Counted from the first letter of the stretch, positions 1-14,100 are shown. The stretch is DNA of 64,000 bases from Chrysaora quinquecirrha (GCA_014526335.1 JACTAT010000037.1:10514214-10578213); one strand, 5' to 3'. The notes: generated from the sequence alone by a model not told the origin. A program made the numbers and translations.

Positions 1-280
1 TGGCACCATGCCCGTTGGTGGCTTGACGGCACTAGCGACAATGGCATCAAAGTCTTGGGAAAATTCAAGCTGCTCGATATCTTTGACGTCTATTAACTGT
101 GCAGCACTTTGTTCCGTGAAGTCATTGTACAGTGCTCCTTGATCTTCGGTTTCACACTGTGCTGACGGATCTTCGTCTGACCAAAGCGGTGTTTCTTTGA
201 GACGCTCAGCTGCCCAATGGAAACATTGCATGCAGTGTTTACGTAACCAGTTGGTAGCGTACGGATTTTTGACCGGCTAG
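1..280 (-). pseudogene. C-terminal part of a decayed SF3-helicase gene
   Basis: Read on the minus strand, about the first 260 bases stay open in one frame (motifs NPYATNWLRKHC and HWAAERLKETPLW, then an acidic Asp/Glu-rich stretch). The frame runs off the window edge. Upstream in the same frame, at about 275-277, is a TAG stop, and the coding sense is lost at the end of the inverted-repeat element that starts near 299. The other side of that element (4,353) ends in the C-terminal part of an SF3 helicase domain read on the same strand. I infer that this is the same gene, cut by the insertion. The function of this C-terminal region is unknown to me. Confidence 0.55.
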
Positions 281-298
281 TGCAATCGCTTAGGAGTC

Positions 299-3200
299 AA
301 ATTGTGCACTTTATGATACAAGCATGAAATTTGGCACAAGTACAGAGTTTGATGCGCCAAACAAAATTAGAAACAGACCCAACTCAGAAAATGCCCCCGA
401 AAGCTATTTTTAGACTGGGGTACTTGACCCCAATCCCCAAAAACTTTTTTTCTATAACTCGGAAACTATTAACGATACAGAACTGAAAATGAGTACAGTT
501 ACATATTTTAATATGCTTAATACAACGAAAAACAGATCCATTCAAAAAAATTCCCCCGAAAACTATTTTAAGACTGGGGTACTTGACCCCAGCCCCAAAA
601 ATATTTTTTTCGATAACTTGCAAACTATTTCCGATACGCAACGGAAAATGAGTACAGTTACATATTTGGTATGCTTAATACAACGAAAAGCAGATCCATT
701 CAAAAAAATTCCCCGAAAGCTATTTTTAGACTGGGGTACTTGACCCCAGCCCCAAAAGTATTATTTTCTATAACTTGCAAACTATTTCCGATACGCAACT
801 GAAGATGAGTACAGTTACATATTTGGTATGCTTAATACAACGAACAACAGATCCATTCAAAAAAATTCCCCCGAAAGCTATTTTTAGATTGGGGTACTTG
901 ACCCCAGCCCCAAAACATTTTTCCTCTATAACTCGGAAACTATTTACAATACAGCACTGAAAATTAGCAAAGTTACATATTTGGTATGCTTAATACAACG
1001 AACAACAGATCCATTCAACGAAATTCCCCCAAAGTTATCTTTAGACATGGGTACTCGGGTGTAGCCCTCTATAGGGTTTCCAGCTCAGAAGTTATTACGA
1101 TTCGAAATTCGTGTGACGTCATCAAAACGCAAAACTGATACCTTGAGTCTTAACCGTTTCGTGCATAAATCTTTCTTTTGATGTGTTCAGTGTTACTTTT
1201 AGGATAAAAGCATCATGTTCTCGATCACGTACGCTAATTTTTGTCATTTCAAATCTTAAATTATGAAGAATGCTCGTAATTTCAATTGCGATGCAGCTAG
1301 GGTTCCGAACTACTATGAATGTTGAAAAAGATGCAAAAGATAAAACATTTTCTGCTTACTTTCTCTGAGAATGGTAATATGATTGAGCTAGATAGATCTA
1401 AGCACTAAAACGTGGATCTCAAGGTAATCATATACCAAAAATAGGGGCACTGCTTACAAAAGTTGAACAGGCGCAGTTTGATACGTGGTCACTTGGTTAG
1501 GAAGAATGCTAAAAGAAAGAGGGGAACTGCCATTGAGGGTTGAGTTTCATTGCATAGACGAAACTCCATATCATCAATAGGTATGACCATTTCAGTCGAC
1601 AAGATTGGCGAAAGACAAGAAGAAATTGCGCAGCCACTTGCCAGCTACTTACGATTTTTCTGAAATGAACTGGAGCGAATCTTAGCGAAGCCAATCGACC
1701 GATTCAGTTTTAGTTCAATATTTCGGCAACAAAATTTGTGCCAGAATAGGAGCCACAAGCCAGAAATATCTGTATCTGCGAACTTACCCTATAAATCCTA
1801 TTTAGCCTTTTTCTTACGTTTTTTTATTATTATCATTCAGTGCTCGTCTCTGCTATTATAGGAGAACTCATCCCACAAAGCCGCACTTACAAAGTTATAC
1901 ATTTGTCAACGTAACAACTTGCGAACTGCGTCTCTCACCTTGAAGCTCTAAAAACGTAATCAAAATTCTTCGCAAAAGTCAATTCAAATAGCTTATCGAT
2001 TACTGTTATTGTAATCTTGTATAAATCTCTGTATTATGCCTATTAAGACTGATAAAAAGTGGCACACTTCGTACTTTAGCACGAAAGTGAACGGATTTTT
2101 CTGTGTCTCAGGTGAACCGTAGTATTTGAATTCCTCCAATCCACCACCAAGCCTGGTTTCCAAACTAGCAATATCCGTGCCTATGCCTTCGCCTACTTCT
2201 ATGCCTTCATCTACACCTTCGCCTGTGCCTATGCCTTGGCCTACAACAATGCCTCCATCTATACACATACACCTGTTCCTGTGCCTTCGCCAATGCCTTT
2301 GCCTTCGTCTACACCTGTGCCTATGCCTTCGCCTACACCAATGCCTACATCTACACCTACACCTGTGCCGATGGCTTTGCCTATGCCTTTGCCTTCATCT
2401 ACACCTGTGCCTGTGCCTATGCCTTAGCCTAGACCTATGCCTTCACCTACACATACACCTGTTCCTGTGCCTTCGCCTATGCCTTTGCCTTCGTCTACAC
2501 CTGTGCCTATGCCTTCGCCTACACCAATGCCTACATCTACACCTACACATGTGCCTATGGCTTTGCCTATGCCTTTGCCTTCGTCTACACCTGTAGCGAT
2601 GCCTTCGCCTACACCTATGCCTTCATCTACACCTACACCTGTGCCTATGCCTTCGCCTATGCCTTTGCTACATCTACACCTACGCCGGTGCCTGTGCCTA
2701 TGCCTTCGCCGATGCCTACACCTATACCTATGCCTTAGCCTAGGCCTATGCCTTCACCTACACCTACACTTGTTCCTATGTCTTCGCCTATGCCTTTGCC
2801 TTCATCTACACCTGTGCCTATGCCTTCGGCTACAACAATGCCTTCATCTACACATACACCTTTTCCTATGCCTTTGTCTATGCCTTTGCCTTCGTCTACA
2901 CTTGTGCCTATGCCTTCGCCTACACCAATGCTTACATCTACACCTACACCTGTGCCTATGGCTTTGCCTATGCCTTTGCCTTCGTCTACACCTGTAGCGA
3001 TTCCTTTGCCTAGACCTATGCCTTCATCTACACCTACACCTGTGCCTATGCCTTCGCCTATGCCTTTGCTACATCTACACCTACGCTGGTGCCTGTGTCT
3101 ATGCCTTCGCCGATGCCTACACCTATACCTATGCTTTAGCCTAGACCTATGCCTTCACCTACACATACACCTGTTCCTGTGCCTTCGCCTATGCCTTTGC

Positions 3201-4352
3201 CTTCGTCTACACCTGTGCCTATGCCTTCGCCTACACCAATGCCTAAATCTAGATCTACACCTGTGCCTATGCCTATGCCTTCGCCTATGTCTTTGCCTAT
3301 ACCTATACCTGTGCCTTAACCTACACCTGTGCTTTCATCTACACCTACACTTGTTCCTATGCCTTCCCCTATGCCTTTGTCTACAACTTATCGACATAGG
3401 TGTTTGCCGTCTTCTCGAACATTTACGGCTACATAATTCAAATTAAAGACCGTCGTCATAAAAAAGTAATTCGCTCTATCTGGCTCAATCATATTACCAT
3501 TCTCAGAGAAAGTAAGCAGAAAATGTTTTATCTTTTGCATCTTTTTCAACATTCATGATAGTTCGGAGCCCTAGCTGTATCGCAATTAAAATTACGAGCA
3601 TTCTTCGTAATTTAAGGTTTGAAATGCAAAAATTAGCGTACGTGACCAAGAACATGATGCTTTTATCCTAAAAGTAACGCTGAACACATCAAAAGAAATA
3701 TTTATGCACGAAACGGTTAAGACTCAAAATATCAGTTTTGCGTTTTGATGACGTCACACAAATTTCGAATCGTAATAACTTCTGAGTATTAAGCCAAATC
3801 GAATTGGTGTTTGATAATTTTTTGCTCCATTTCAGATGTTCTTTCTGACCATATCTTAAAAACACAAAATTCAAAAGTCAGATTTTCACTGACCGTAACT
3901 TTTCTACATCATCGATGACGTCACAACCATTGATTTGCCAGAATGTTCCCAAGTCTTAAAATGACCACCAACCACCAAAGAGTCCAAAGCTACTTTAAAA
4001 TTTCCGGTTACTCAGTGTGCTAGAATGTTGCCAAAAATGCCCTGTCTAAAATCTTTGGGGGCTGGGGTCAAGTACCCCAGTCTAAAAATAGCTTTCGGGG
4101 GAATTTTTTGAATGGGTTTGTTATTCCTTGTATTAAACATATTAAAATATGTAACTGCACTAACTTTCAGCTGCGCATCGCAAATAGTTTCCAAGTTATA
4201 GAAGGAAACTCTGTGGGGGCTGGGCCCAAGTACCCCAGTCTAAAAATAGCTTTCGGGGCCATTTGCTGAGTTGGGTCTGTTTCTAATTTTGTTTGGCGCA
4301 TCAAACTCTGTACTTGTGCCAAATTTCATGCTTGTATCATAAAATGCACAAT
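299..4352. mobile_element. 4-kb long-inverted-repeat element inserted in the SF3 gene
   Basis: The two ends are inverted copies: AATTGTGCA, then TTTATGATACAAGCATG, at the left, and the reverse complement ending at 4,352. Inverted similarity covers 299-1,060 versus 4,012-4,352, and again 1,075-1,385 versus 3,480-3,790. The left arm holds about four tandem copies of a unit of roughly 160 bp (near 415, 575, 734 and 892) that includes GGGGTACTTGACCCC; the right arm holds only one to two. The loop carries a hexamer minisatellite. No transposase reading frame is visible, so the element is non-autonomous or decayed. No convincing target duplication was seen. Confidence 0.75.
2177..3390. repeat. CCT-based hexamer minisatellite
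   Basis: About 1.2 kb of hexamers of the form CCTATG, CCTTCG, CCTACA, CCTGTG, CCTTTG, with a longer higher-order pattern that returns around 2,270, 2,450, 2,860 and 3,160. In one frame it reads Pro-Met/Pro-Ser/Pro-Thr, in others Leu-Cys/Leu-Arg. TAG stops and phase changes break every frame, so I treat it as non-coding satellite inside the inverted-repeat element. Confidence 0.85.
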
Positions 4353-6369
4353 TCATACCGATTTTGGTGTTTAGCGAACCCACTAGGCAGAGATTTTGTT
4401 TCGAAAACCATTATTCTTGAGCGAATGGCTTCTTCATCTACTTCGCTGAATGTTGGAATTTCGTTGCAGGTAATGTAAATTCCTGATCGATAGACCACTC
4501 TCACCGCTTCTTTGTGTTTCTGTGGGATTGCGACGTATCCACCCTGCAGGATTCTCTTGGCATCATCTGCTGTCAAGGCATCTGGAGGCCATTCATCGAC
4601 AAAAAGGCACTCCGTTTCTGATGTGAGCATGCTGGCTGAAAAATGTCGATCTCTCGTGACTGAGGCCAGTTTGTCCTGTGAAATTATACCCTCATAAGGG
4701 GCAAACCAATTTGTCTTGCCAGAGTCTGGGTCTCCAACGCAACACAACTTCTTTGTTTTCTGGGGAAACTGATCTTTCAGTGCAAGCTGATACCATTTTT
4801 GCAAAAAACCGAACTAACTGGTCGTCTTTTGGCAGGCTGTTGCGCAGACTATTCACAAACAAGCTGGGATATGGTACAACATCTTCTTTAAACGTATAGC
4901 TCACATAGGCTCTTGGAGAGATGACACCAATTTTTTCGTCTGCAATTATGTTTGGGTAAAAGGACTTCTTTGAGAAACTGAAACAGACACCATAAGGCTT
5001 CACCTCAACCAAGTCGTAGTCGATTTCGATCTGTCGTATGATTTTACAGCCCTTGAATGATAGGATACTGGCCACAGGATGCAATACAGAAGTGAGGACG
5101 TTGGCCAGCTGGGTGTTGCAGAGCAATGAATGCAGGAATTCCGTCACTGTAGAAGCTTTAATGAAAGCGTATTTTCCTGAAAAAGATAAATTTTTCAGAT
5201 TGATTGAGCTCTCAATTCACATGATATTTAAGTCATCAAGTTAATTGAAGAGGAATTTATAACGAATGCTAAACCGTTAACTTACCATTGGGTACTTTTT
5301 TGTAAATATATCCTCGATGGAGGCGTGCATCTAATCTTTCCATTGCTCGTTTTACGACATCTATTGCAATGCAGATTTTATCGCTCGGCTTTGCTTGCAG
5401 TTGCTGCGAGAAAGACGCATCTGATGTTGATGTTGATGACTGTGCATCGTCGGCCGTTGTCCTCTTGTCCACAAGATCGTACTCGAAATTGGTGTACTTG
5501 ATTTGATTGAGAGCTTTTATGAATGCTTCTCCAAATTCTCTTTTGCATTTTTCAGTCATAGTTATTCGTACTGGCTTGAATCCGAACTCTGCAGTTGGTT
5601 GAACCTAGAATAAATTGGAAGGGTTTACATCTGTATAAATAATCTGAGTTGATTAAAAGTGAGAATTAATGCTGATTTTTTTAAACACATAGATCATAAG
5701 TATTACCTCACAATTCGGGACTCGCACTCCAGTTGAAACATGAATGTACGATGATGTGTACTGTTGCGCTCCATCTTTGGCTAGCTGTTCGGCGTAATAG
5801 GACTTGTGGTCTTTCAAGGCTTGACATAACGTCGCTGTGTAGTAACTTGCCGTGTTTTCTCGTTTTCGAGCTTGTATCGGTCGACAGTTCTGAATCTCCA
5901 GTCCGGATGTCAGCATGACTTGAATCACTTTCTTCTCCATATCCTTTAGGCTGTGCTGTGGTACATCGACAACAATCCAAAAACTTATTCCCGGCTTGGT
6001 TTCTGAGTCATCACTGTCCGATTTATCTGAATCGTTTCCAACATTTTCTTCATTGTCATCTTGATTTTCCTGCCTCGCCGTCTTCTCAGTAGCCCCTCGT
6101 GTGTTACTTTTTCCTGCTTTTACCTCTATGCCTGTTATGCATGTCCAGACGATCAACGTATCCGGCTGATTTCGCAATAGAATCTCTAGTTGTCTTCTCT
6201 TCATTGCAATAAGACATTTTGCGAGTTCTTCATCTTTTTTCCTGGCATTCCAAAGAGCTCTCACACTGATTACCGAATAAGACTTTGCCACGACAGGCAC
6301 GACAAAATTCTCCAGAGCCTGTGACAGAGTTTTCGACCCAAGACGTCTAGCTGGCCTCTGTGAAGCCAT
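4353..6369 (-). pseudogene. SF3-type helicase (Rep-like) gene, three exons, broken
   Basis: Exon 1 is 5,707-6,369 (ATG at 6,369, ends with GTAATA donor), exon 2 is 5,286-5,604 (CTAG acceptor, GTAAGT donor), and exon 3 starts at 5,176 after TTTTTCAG; the phases agree (0, then 1). Exon 1 has a charged Asp/Ser-rich middle. Exon 3 carries Walker A GDPDSGKT, Walker B CLFVDEW, motif C IYITCNEIP and a later Arg pair (RSR), the order expected for superfamily-3 helicases, as in viral and mobile-element replication proteins. A one-base frameshift lies in a homopolymer near 4,805-4,812, and the gene is cut at 4,352 by the inverted-repeat element. The exact family is not recognised. An old viral or mobile-element copy that gained introns, or a host family, are both possible. 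Confidence 0.65.
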
Positions 6370-6475
6370 TTACCTATTTCAACTCTATATGTTTTTACCT
6401 ATTTACACTTAATACACCAACCTTTAAACTACATCAACTCCTTTGCTTCTTGTATGAATCGATGAACATTTACCT

Positions 6476-6477
<2 letters not shown>

Positions 6478-6527
<50 letters not shown>

Positions 6528-6540
6528 ATATATATAATAT
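6478..6540. repeat. (TA)n microsatellite
   Basis: About 60 bases of alternating TA, slightly degenerate at the right end, 80 bases upstream of the first MCM8 exon in the window. Confidence 0.95.
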
Positions 6541-6618
6541 GACAAGTATTATATGAAACGATTGCGAAAAGCTTCGAGACTTTTGTCAATTGACTGGCAT
6601 ATCTCTTCATATTTACAG

Positions 6619-6681
6619 CTTGTAAAAGCTGGATTGGTCCTTGGCTTATTTGGAGGAACACCAAGGTGTTCAGATGACAAA
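6619..6681 (+). CDS. MCM8: MCM8 exon: start of AAA+ domain
   Basis: After TTTACAG, 21 codons ([13 protein letters not shown]...DDK) up to a GTACG donor. This matches the MCM8 segment just ahead of the Walker A exon. Phase 0 on both sides. Confidence 0.88.
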
Positions 6682-9600
6682 GTACGTTTTATTATGCCAA
6701 TTACATTTTATCTTTTTGTAATCTTAAAGCAATGAATACACAATTAGGGGACAAAAAGTACTATTTTCAGCTAAATATATCAAGAGTTCTCTACGAAAGC
6801 AGCGATGCAAGAACCTCTTCTCTTATCTTTAGATATAAAATTTCATGGTTTTCCGAGACAAAATGGTTGTTTACCGTTAACATTTTCGTTTAAAGTGCAC
6901 TTCCAGAGCAGATAAATTGGATTGAAATTTTAATAATGCTTTTAGGTGAGTAATATTTGAAGCTGCTGAATTAGTAGCTACGAAAAAATTGTCATTTACA
7001 GCAGTCTTCAATTATGCAGGAAAATTCGCATTTTTCAAAACTATTGTTGCCGTGAAGTAGTTCAAATTATTATTCAAGCCAGTTCCTGACTTTTGTGAAA
7101 GAGGAAATGAAAAATTAGCACCATACCCTCCTTTGTGTCTTACCAAAGTTACTCATTTAAAATTGTTAATAACATGTCAACCCCATGCATTGTCTCTTCA
7201 AGTACTTGTTCCCTGAAAAATTTAACGGTCAACACGTTTGGACTAGCTTCACCCAAAACACCATAAAATTTTCTATTAAAAGATACGAGAAGTTGTTTTT
7301 GAAGCTTGACGTTGTTTTTGACTTTTCTACTTTTCTTTATTACTCATAGAGTCAGATTCCAATGAGAAGTGACCCACATGTCCTCACTGTTGGAGATCCA
7401 GGACTGGGAAAAAGTCAGGTGAGGACTCAGAAATTTCTAGGATGCATAATATCTTTATTTAAATTTAATTTACTGAATTTTCAATTTTCAGCTCGCAAGG
7501 CCGGCCTTTTGACCACAGATACGTTAATATTTATCAAAGTGTTAAAACTGAACTATCATGTATATTTGCAATATTTAAGCGTGTGCTTCTGTTGTTGTCT
7601 GAAGGTTTTCAATATCGCACTTCATCGTGGTGCAACTACGTTTTATTCAGCCACTTAACATTAAATTTATATTTTAGATGTTACAAGCGGTAGCGAATGC
7701 AGCTCCAAGAGGTGTCTTTGTTTGTGGAAATACAACTACTACATCAGGACTTACTGTATGCTGAGCATATTCTTATATCTAACTTATTTAACGCAATATT
7801 AACGCACATTCCATACCTGAATAGACTTTAGCATGTACTCGCGTTGTAAACATTATTGTCGCTTAGAAAAATTATATTCATTAATATTCTATAATTTCAG
7901 GTGACACTGTCTAAGGAATGTGGCTCGGGAGATTATGCCTTAGAAGCTGGAGCACTGGTGTTAGCTGACCAAGGTAAAGCAAGTTTCTTCCTTTAAATTT
8001 CTTTCCATTCTAGTTTAGAGAACTAAAATGACTGACTTCGAGCGCGATATCACTACAAGTGTTACGACACATTTCATCAAGTTTGTTGTTTGCACTCTTT
8101 CATGTTAATATCTTTCTAGCATGTAATTAATAAACGGTTTGAATTTTCTGCCTTAAGTTTCCTAAAACTCGTATGAAAATGCATCTCCTTGGTTGCATGT
8201 CAAGGCCACAGTTTTATCCTAACAAAACATGGCGATTACGTTCTTTCCTCGTCTTCGCCACTGATACTATGAGTTCATCATTATTTACCGTTAGCGTGAA
8301 ATATTTTCTAGACTTCTTAGCAATTCTGAATTTTTGCGAGGTTCTTTATCAGGCAATAGGAAACAAAATAGATGCATAATCAACAGAATCTTTAACTGCA
8401 ACTTCAAAAAAATATTTCCGTTTTCCTACAGATACATAAGATGATCAAAAATGATAGAAATTACATTTCTAGTTTTGAGTGGGTTTAACCTCATTTATAT
8501 TTCTTAAATGTAGCTCTTCATCATGTTTAAGAGAAAAAATGGGTCTCTATGGTGAACTAAAAGCCCTACAAGATCCTTACCATCATCATTTTGGCTATGA
8601 ATTTCACATTTTTATTCATCTTATTCATCTGTGATTTTGACTACTGCTTTTAAGATCGAGTTAATTATTTTTTCATCTTTAGTAACTGAATATCAATTAG
8701 GAATTAGTCGAAGCAATTTTTTAAATGTTTTTAAACAGGTATTTTCATCGTTTTATAAAATTTTGATCGTTGAATATTAAGGTTGCTGCTGTATTGATGA
8801 ATTCGACAAGATGGGAAATCAGCATCAAGCTCTGCTGGAAGCCATGGTATACTGCAATTAATCATGTTTTCAATATTGCTTATAAGGTAACTAATTTATA
8901 GTATCATTCTTCATTAGCTGAAGATGTCCTTGATCTTTGGTTTGTTTATTTGTTGTTTTTAGGAGCAACAGAACATTAGCATTGCAAAAGCAGGCATTGT
9001 TTGCAGGTATGTCAACCATTCAATCCCCTGAATTCAAATGATAATTGCCAATTTGTTTTCTCTGATTTCCCTTATTTCCCTGATATCCTTTTCTAAACAT
9101 GCTGAAAATCATAAATCTACAGTAATCTCACCGCATATTACGCCCGTCTGCTAACATTTAGAAATCGCAAGCAAATAATTGACAAATTTAGGAAATATCT
9201 CTGCCAACCTACCTTAAATATACGACTTATCAAATATTTAAAACAAAAATAAAATGACCAATTATTTGTTACTGTTAAGCAATTTGTAATTTTGTTACTA
9301 CGAAAACAATGTCCGATGATGATGCAGCATAGAAACTTTAGACAGATATTGCATTTTAAGCTTTGCTAATTATTGACTTGTAGACTTTTCATGTGATTGT
9401 TTTTGTTTTAGTTTGCCAGCTCGAACGTCCATAATTGCAGCCGCGAATCCTGTTGCAGGACATTATAACAAAGCAAAGACTATATCTGAAAATCTGAAGT
9501 AAGATGAGTTTAGCAGGACAAAATTCCCTATAACTTTTAAGTAATTAGGTATAAGATGTCAAAATATATGATAACATGTAACTTGCAAATTGAAAGACAT

Positions 9601-12600
9601 TTAAGTTCAGAATAAGTCGTTTTTTGCTTTTTAATGCGATTTTTGGTATTGATGAAATAAAACTCAGCTGAAACTCAGGTTTACGATAAGCTGAGGTAGA
9701 TCCTTATTTAGTCGAATCAAGTCTGCTGATCATCTCCAACTTTTTCTTTTTTGGAATAACTTTCATTTAGAACGCAAGATTGGTTCACAGCTTTACTGAG
9801 TTCTCTGATAGCTACCTGTGATAAACTCATAAATAACTGTATCTGCATCTGCACTCTCTTTCAGTATATAGCTAAATATGATGTCCCTCGTTTTTCTTCT
9901 AGATTAAACAGTGCCTTACTTTCAAGATTCGACCTGGTAAAGAATCTATTGAATTCCTTTTCATCCTACCCCTTCGTTATGATTATTCAGCTATAAACGA
10001 GTTTTATCATCTGAATTTAGGACTTTTGTTGTAAAACTATTATTTTTTTCAGGTGTTTATTCTTCTGGATAAACCCGACGAGGTTGGTTAAATTTAATAT
10101 TATACGAAACGTATTTGATAATGTCACATTGCTGTACTATTCCTTTCATGACACTAGAAGCAATAATATCATTGGTGGACAATAGAATTGCATCACCTAG
10201 TTGAATATGATACTCTGAAGCCATTAAAAATATAAAGAGGTCATGTGGCCATGTTCCCACTAAAATTAGGTGGCATAAAACGTCATTTCATTCACCTTCA
10301 CATAAAGATAAATTTGCTGACGTATAACGGATTGATATTTGAAAAAGAAAAAGAACACAAAAAATGAGGTGCTGTGACTTCGTAAACCAACGGAATGTTT
10401 TTACGACTAATTATTAATAAGAAATTTTGACAAGATAAAATACTTATTTAAATGAAAATATATGAAATATTATATTATATTTTGCTTTCAAACTTGAAGT
10501 TTGGTATTATGAAAATATTAAGTGAAAATATTCAATTTACTCTGATTTAAAGCCTGAGTCTGGAAGCTTTGCTTACGTAATTAAGGTTTTGCTAAAAGTT
10601 TGTCTTCTACGAAGGAAACGAAGATTAAGGTGTTGCTTATGATAACATTTCTTTATGATCAGATTCTACACTTTGGCTCACCAAGTGTAGATTGAATTTT
10701 AACAAATAGCTTCATAAAATAGAATATACAGGCATATGGCATCTCAAGTGATTGACAGAATCCGTGATCCTCTGTTAGCGCTGCATGCCAGTTCAGCTCT
10801 TGAGGTTTTTTTTTAAACGCCTAGAGTGTCTTTTGAAGGGGCTTGTTTTTCCATTATGTACCCCTCTGACTTACTCACGAGACAGGTTGGAGTCGGAGGT
10901 CCTCCTCCAGTCTAGCTGCACTGATATATGGTGCAACTAGTCTTAAGTCTACTGGTCGTATTTTTATTGGTTTCCTTACATCTCTATTGAGAAAATGCTA
11001 AATCAAATGGTTGAAAGCCCATTTGCAGCCTCTTAGTGCACTTAATGTCGGTATTGCTCTGTTGCAACCCTTTGGTGCTGTTTAATAGACTATCTGTGTC
11101 TCCAGGTTGCAGTGATCCTTGCTCAAACTTTGGTATCTCGATGACGTTGTTTGAGCATCACAAGGAATGCAGCAGCAATCGTTGCAATAGCTTCACATTT
11201 AACAATAAAGCTTCTGTTTGACCATGATCGCTGAATATTGCTCATCTTTATTTTCCCAACTATTCAGTTGATGTGAGGTTGAATTCCAAAGATTGATTTT
11301 TATAAACTCGCTGAGTGATGTCATATTTTCTTGTAGCTTGTAGTTTTCAAAAGATAATGTAATATTCTCTTGTAGCTTCTTGACTGTATCATATCTGAAC
11401 ATGTAATGGCTATGCATTCGGGAAAACAAAGGTATTTGCTTGTTGAAAATATTATAAACGCTTTTTCATTAATTGATGCTGTATATGCAAAATGACCCCC
11501 CAAGTCCTGCTTAGGCTTGCTCCTGGTATTGTTCGTTTTTTATTAAATTAATTTATCGTACTCAATATCAATTTTGTATGTGCTGTCTCCGTTAAACTCT
11601 TATTGTAAGATTGTCATCATGATGTTTACAATTTTTGAAATCTTCACTTATGTTTAACATTTTCTAGCGCACCTCCTACAAAAGAACACTCCAATGAGGT
11701 AATACCAAAGATTTGATTCTTTTGCCTTCTACCACAAGTTTGTTCTAAACTTTCATTGAAATTGATCAGATTTCATCTGATTTAAATAAGTAACAATATT
11801 GTAAAGGGTTTCGTTCCAGGTGATTCAATTCAATAGCTTTACTGCTATTATGCTCTTATATTGGTCAACAAATTACTTATTAGCATAGCTCGGTTAGCGA
11901 ATTTAGTGTGAAATCTTTTTCTATTGGACTCCTATAAAATTCTGGTTTACTTATCGACAATTTTGGTGCTTCCTACTTGCCCTGCAGAAACGATTCTAGG
12001 TCAGTAACCAGAACTGAATGGAGTTTCGTATGAGAAATTTGCAGCATGTCTGCCAACATCTTGCCATTGTGGACAAATCGAGATGTTCACTGCAACTCGT
12101 TTCCTCCATATGAGCAAAAATATCATGTTAGTGTTGGAATAGGATACTGAAGAAAACAACACAGAATACTCATACCAGTAATTTGCTTGTTTGCATCCTT
12201 AAGAACACCCCCTTATTTGTTCGTGCTGTAGTTTACATATCCGGTTTTAAATAAATAAAAAACATTTCAGAAAATCCCAGAAACTCCTGATCCATCAAAA
12301 GAGCAATGGGATGCTGATAAACCCTTATGTGAAAGATTAAAAGTAAGTATACGAATATAAATTGTCACACATTTGCTTGAACGTCGAATGTTTATTTCTC
12401 TCGTTTGACGTTAAGACGTTGGTTTCTTTACTCTACAGGTGTTAAAAAATGAGAAGTTTGATTCTTTGCCTATTCCCCTTCTTCGAAAGGTAGGACATAA
12501 TAAACTTTCACTAATTTGTCTTTATTATTGAGCATTAACCTTTCTCACAGGCACGCTAGTCCTATATTACTAATATGCTTAAATGCAAATCAGGTTGCCC

Positions 12601-14068
12601 CATTGTTATGGCCCTTTGTTCGATTGAACAAGAAAGGCTTTTTCCCTGGGCCACCTAGAGATGTGCTTCCTTCTTTAATCGATCCCGTTTCTGGCCGGAC
12701 ACTGTTTAAAGATTTTGCTAAGCGTTTTGAAACTTATAAGTTGGTTAAAATTTCAATTTTCTCTCGGCTCAAAAAAGTTTTGATTTTGATGGCGGCCATC
12801 TATTATGTTCCTTTCGCCACATGTACATTGAATCTTTTGCGTGCAACTCTCAGGGGTTTGTTTGTTCAATGACTTGCGACTTTAAAAGCCTGGATTCCAT
12901 ATAAAATCATGCAACTATCGCACAATCGTGAGACGTGAGAATTTCTTTTCGCGCGATTATCGCACGACCATAAATACAAATTGTGACGTTTTTGTCGTAG
13001 CAGAGCGTTCACGATTACATTTCAACGATTAAGTTGTGAGGCAGTCTTTCTTGCAAGATATTTTGAGATATGAAAATGAAACACGCTTTCCAGACAATGG
13101 ATACATTTCCCAACGGTATATTTATTGGAAGCGTGCGATTGTGTCTTATCTCTCAACTTCACGCTTAAATACAATACTACAGTACTGTTGTCAACAAAAA
13201 AGGCTATTCCGATTCAAACAATGTAAAAGCTTTTTATGTCAACAAAAGTCCCAAGACGAAAGTAGAATTGTAAGAGTTAAGAATAAAATTTGAAAGAACG
13301 TGAGAGTTTCTGGTTATTTTTCAAGGATTTTCTGCCACTAAATAAATGATTCGAGGTAAATTGGACATTTCTGAGTGGTTTTGGGTGCTTTTCGTCAAGT
13401 TATGGTTCGTTTTGAGTGCTTTTGGCTGGTTTTGGGCGATTTTGGGTTGTTTCGCGTTTTTGGTAAGTGCGTTTTTACGTTTTCAGGGGTCAAAGGACAC
13501 TAGGAGACTGTAGGCCTAATTCATTTTGCAATTTACTCATATTCTTTCCGTTTCAAGAAGAGTTCTTGCTTTGATTATTTCCATAAATCGCCAGGCTAAA
13601 CTTTGTGTTTACTGTTTCAGTGCATTTGAAACACTATTAAGAGGCCATAAATTTTTCGGGTTTCAAGTTGAATGTTCCTTTGAAAATTCAGAGCACAAAC
13701 ACACAAAATGAAAATCGTCCCGATATAGTGAGATACTTATAGTTCATGAAGGACATTTAAAGTTTGCGATGAGAAAGGGATAGGATTTCGAATTTACGCA
13801 GCAGTAACACTACTAATTTTGCGTCTTAAGTTGACACAAAAGCGTTGGCAATATTCTCAGTAGATCTGGCAATTCGGTGACAAAAAAATTCATTAAGCAT
13901 TTACCATACTGTCGAACTGTTAGACTTTCATTTAGGCTCTTAATGATAGGATTTTCGAGTGCAGATAGGGTATAGAAACGTTGCATTAGAATTCAAGTGG
14001 ATGGAACACAGTCAGAGATACCCTTAACCTCCGTGACTCACTGGCTGACATTCAGCTTTCATATTATA

Positions 14069-14100
<32 letters not shown>

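Noticed and set aside
2126..3446. Pro-Met/Pro-Ser-rich open frames on the plus strand
   Set aside because: They follow the hexamer satellite; all frames are partly open, stops interrupt each, and no start or splice context supports a gene.
12516..12872. 118-residue frame in an MCM8 intron
   Set aside because: Overlaps an intron, no domain recognised, no splice or promoter support.
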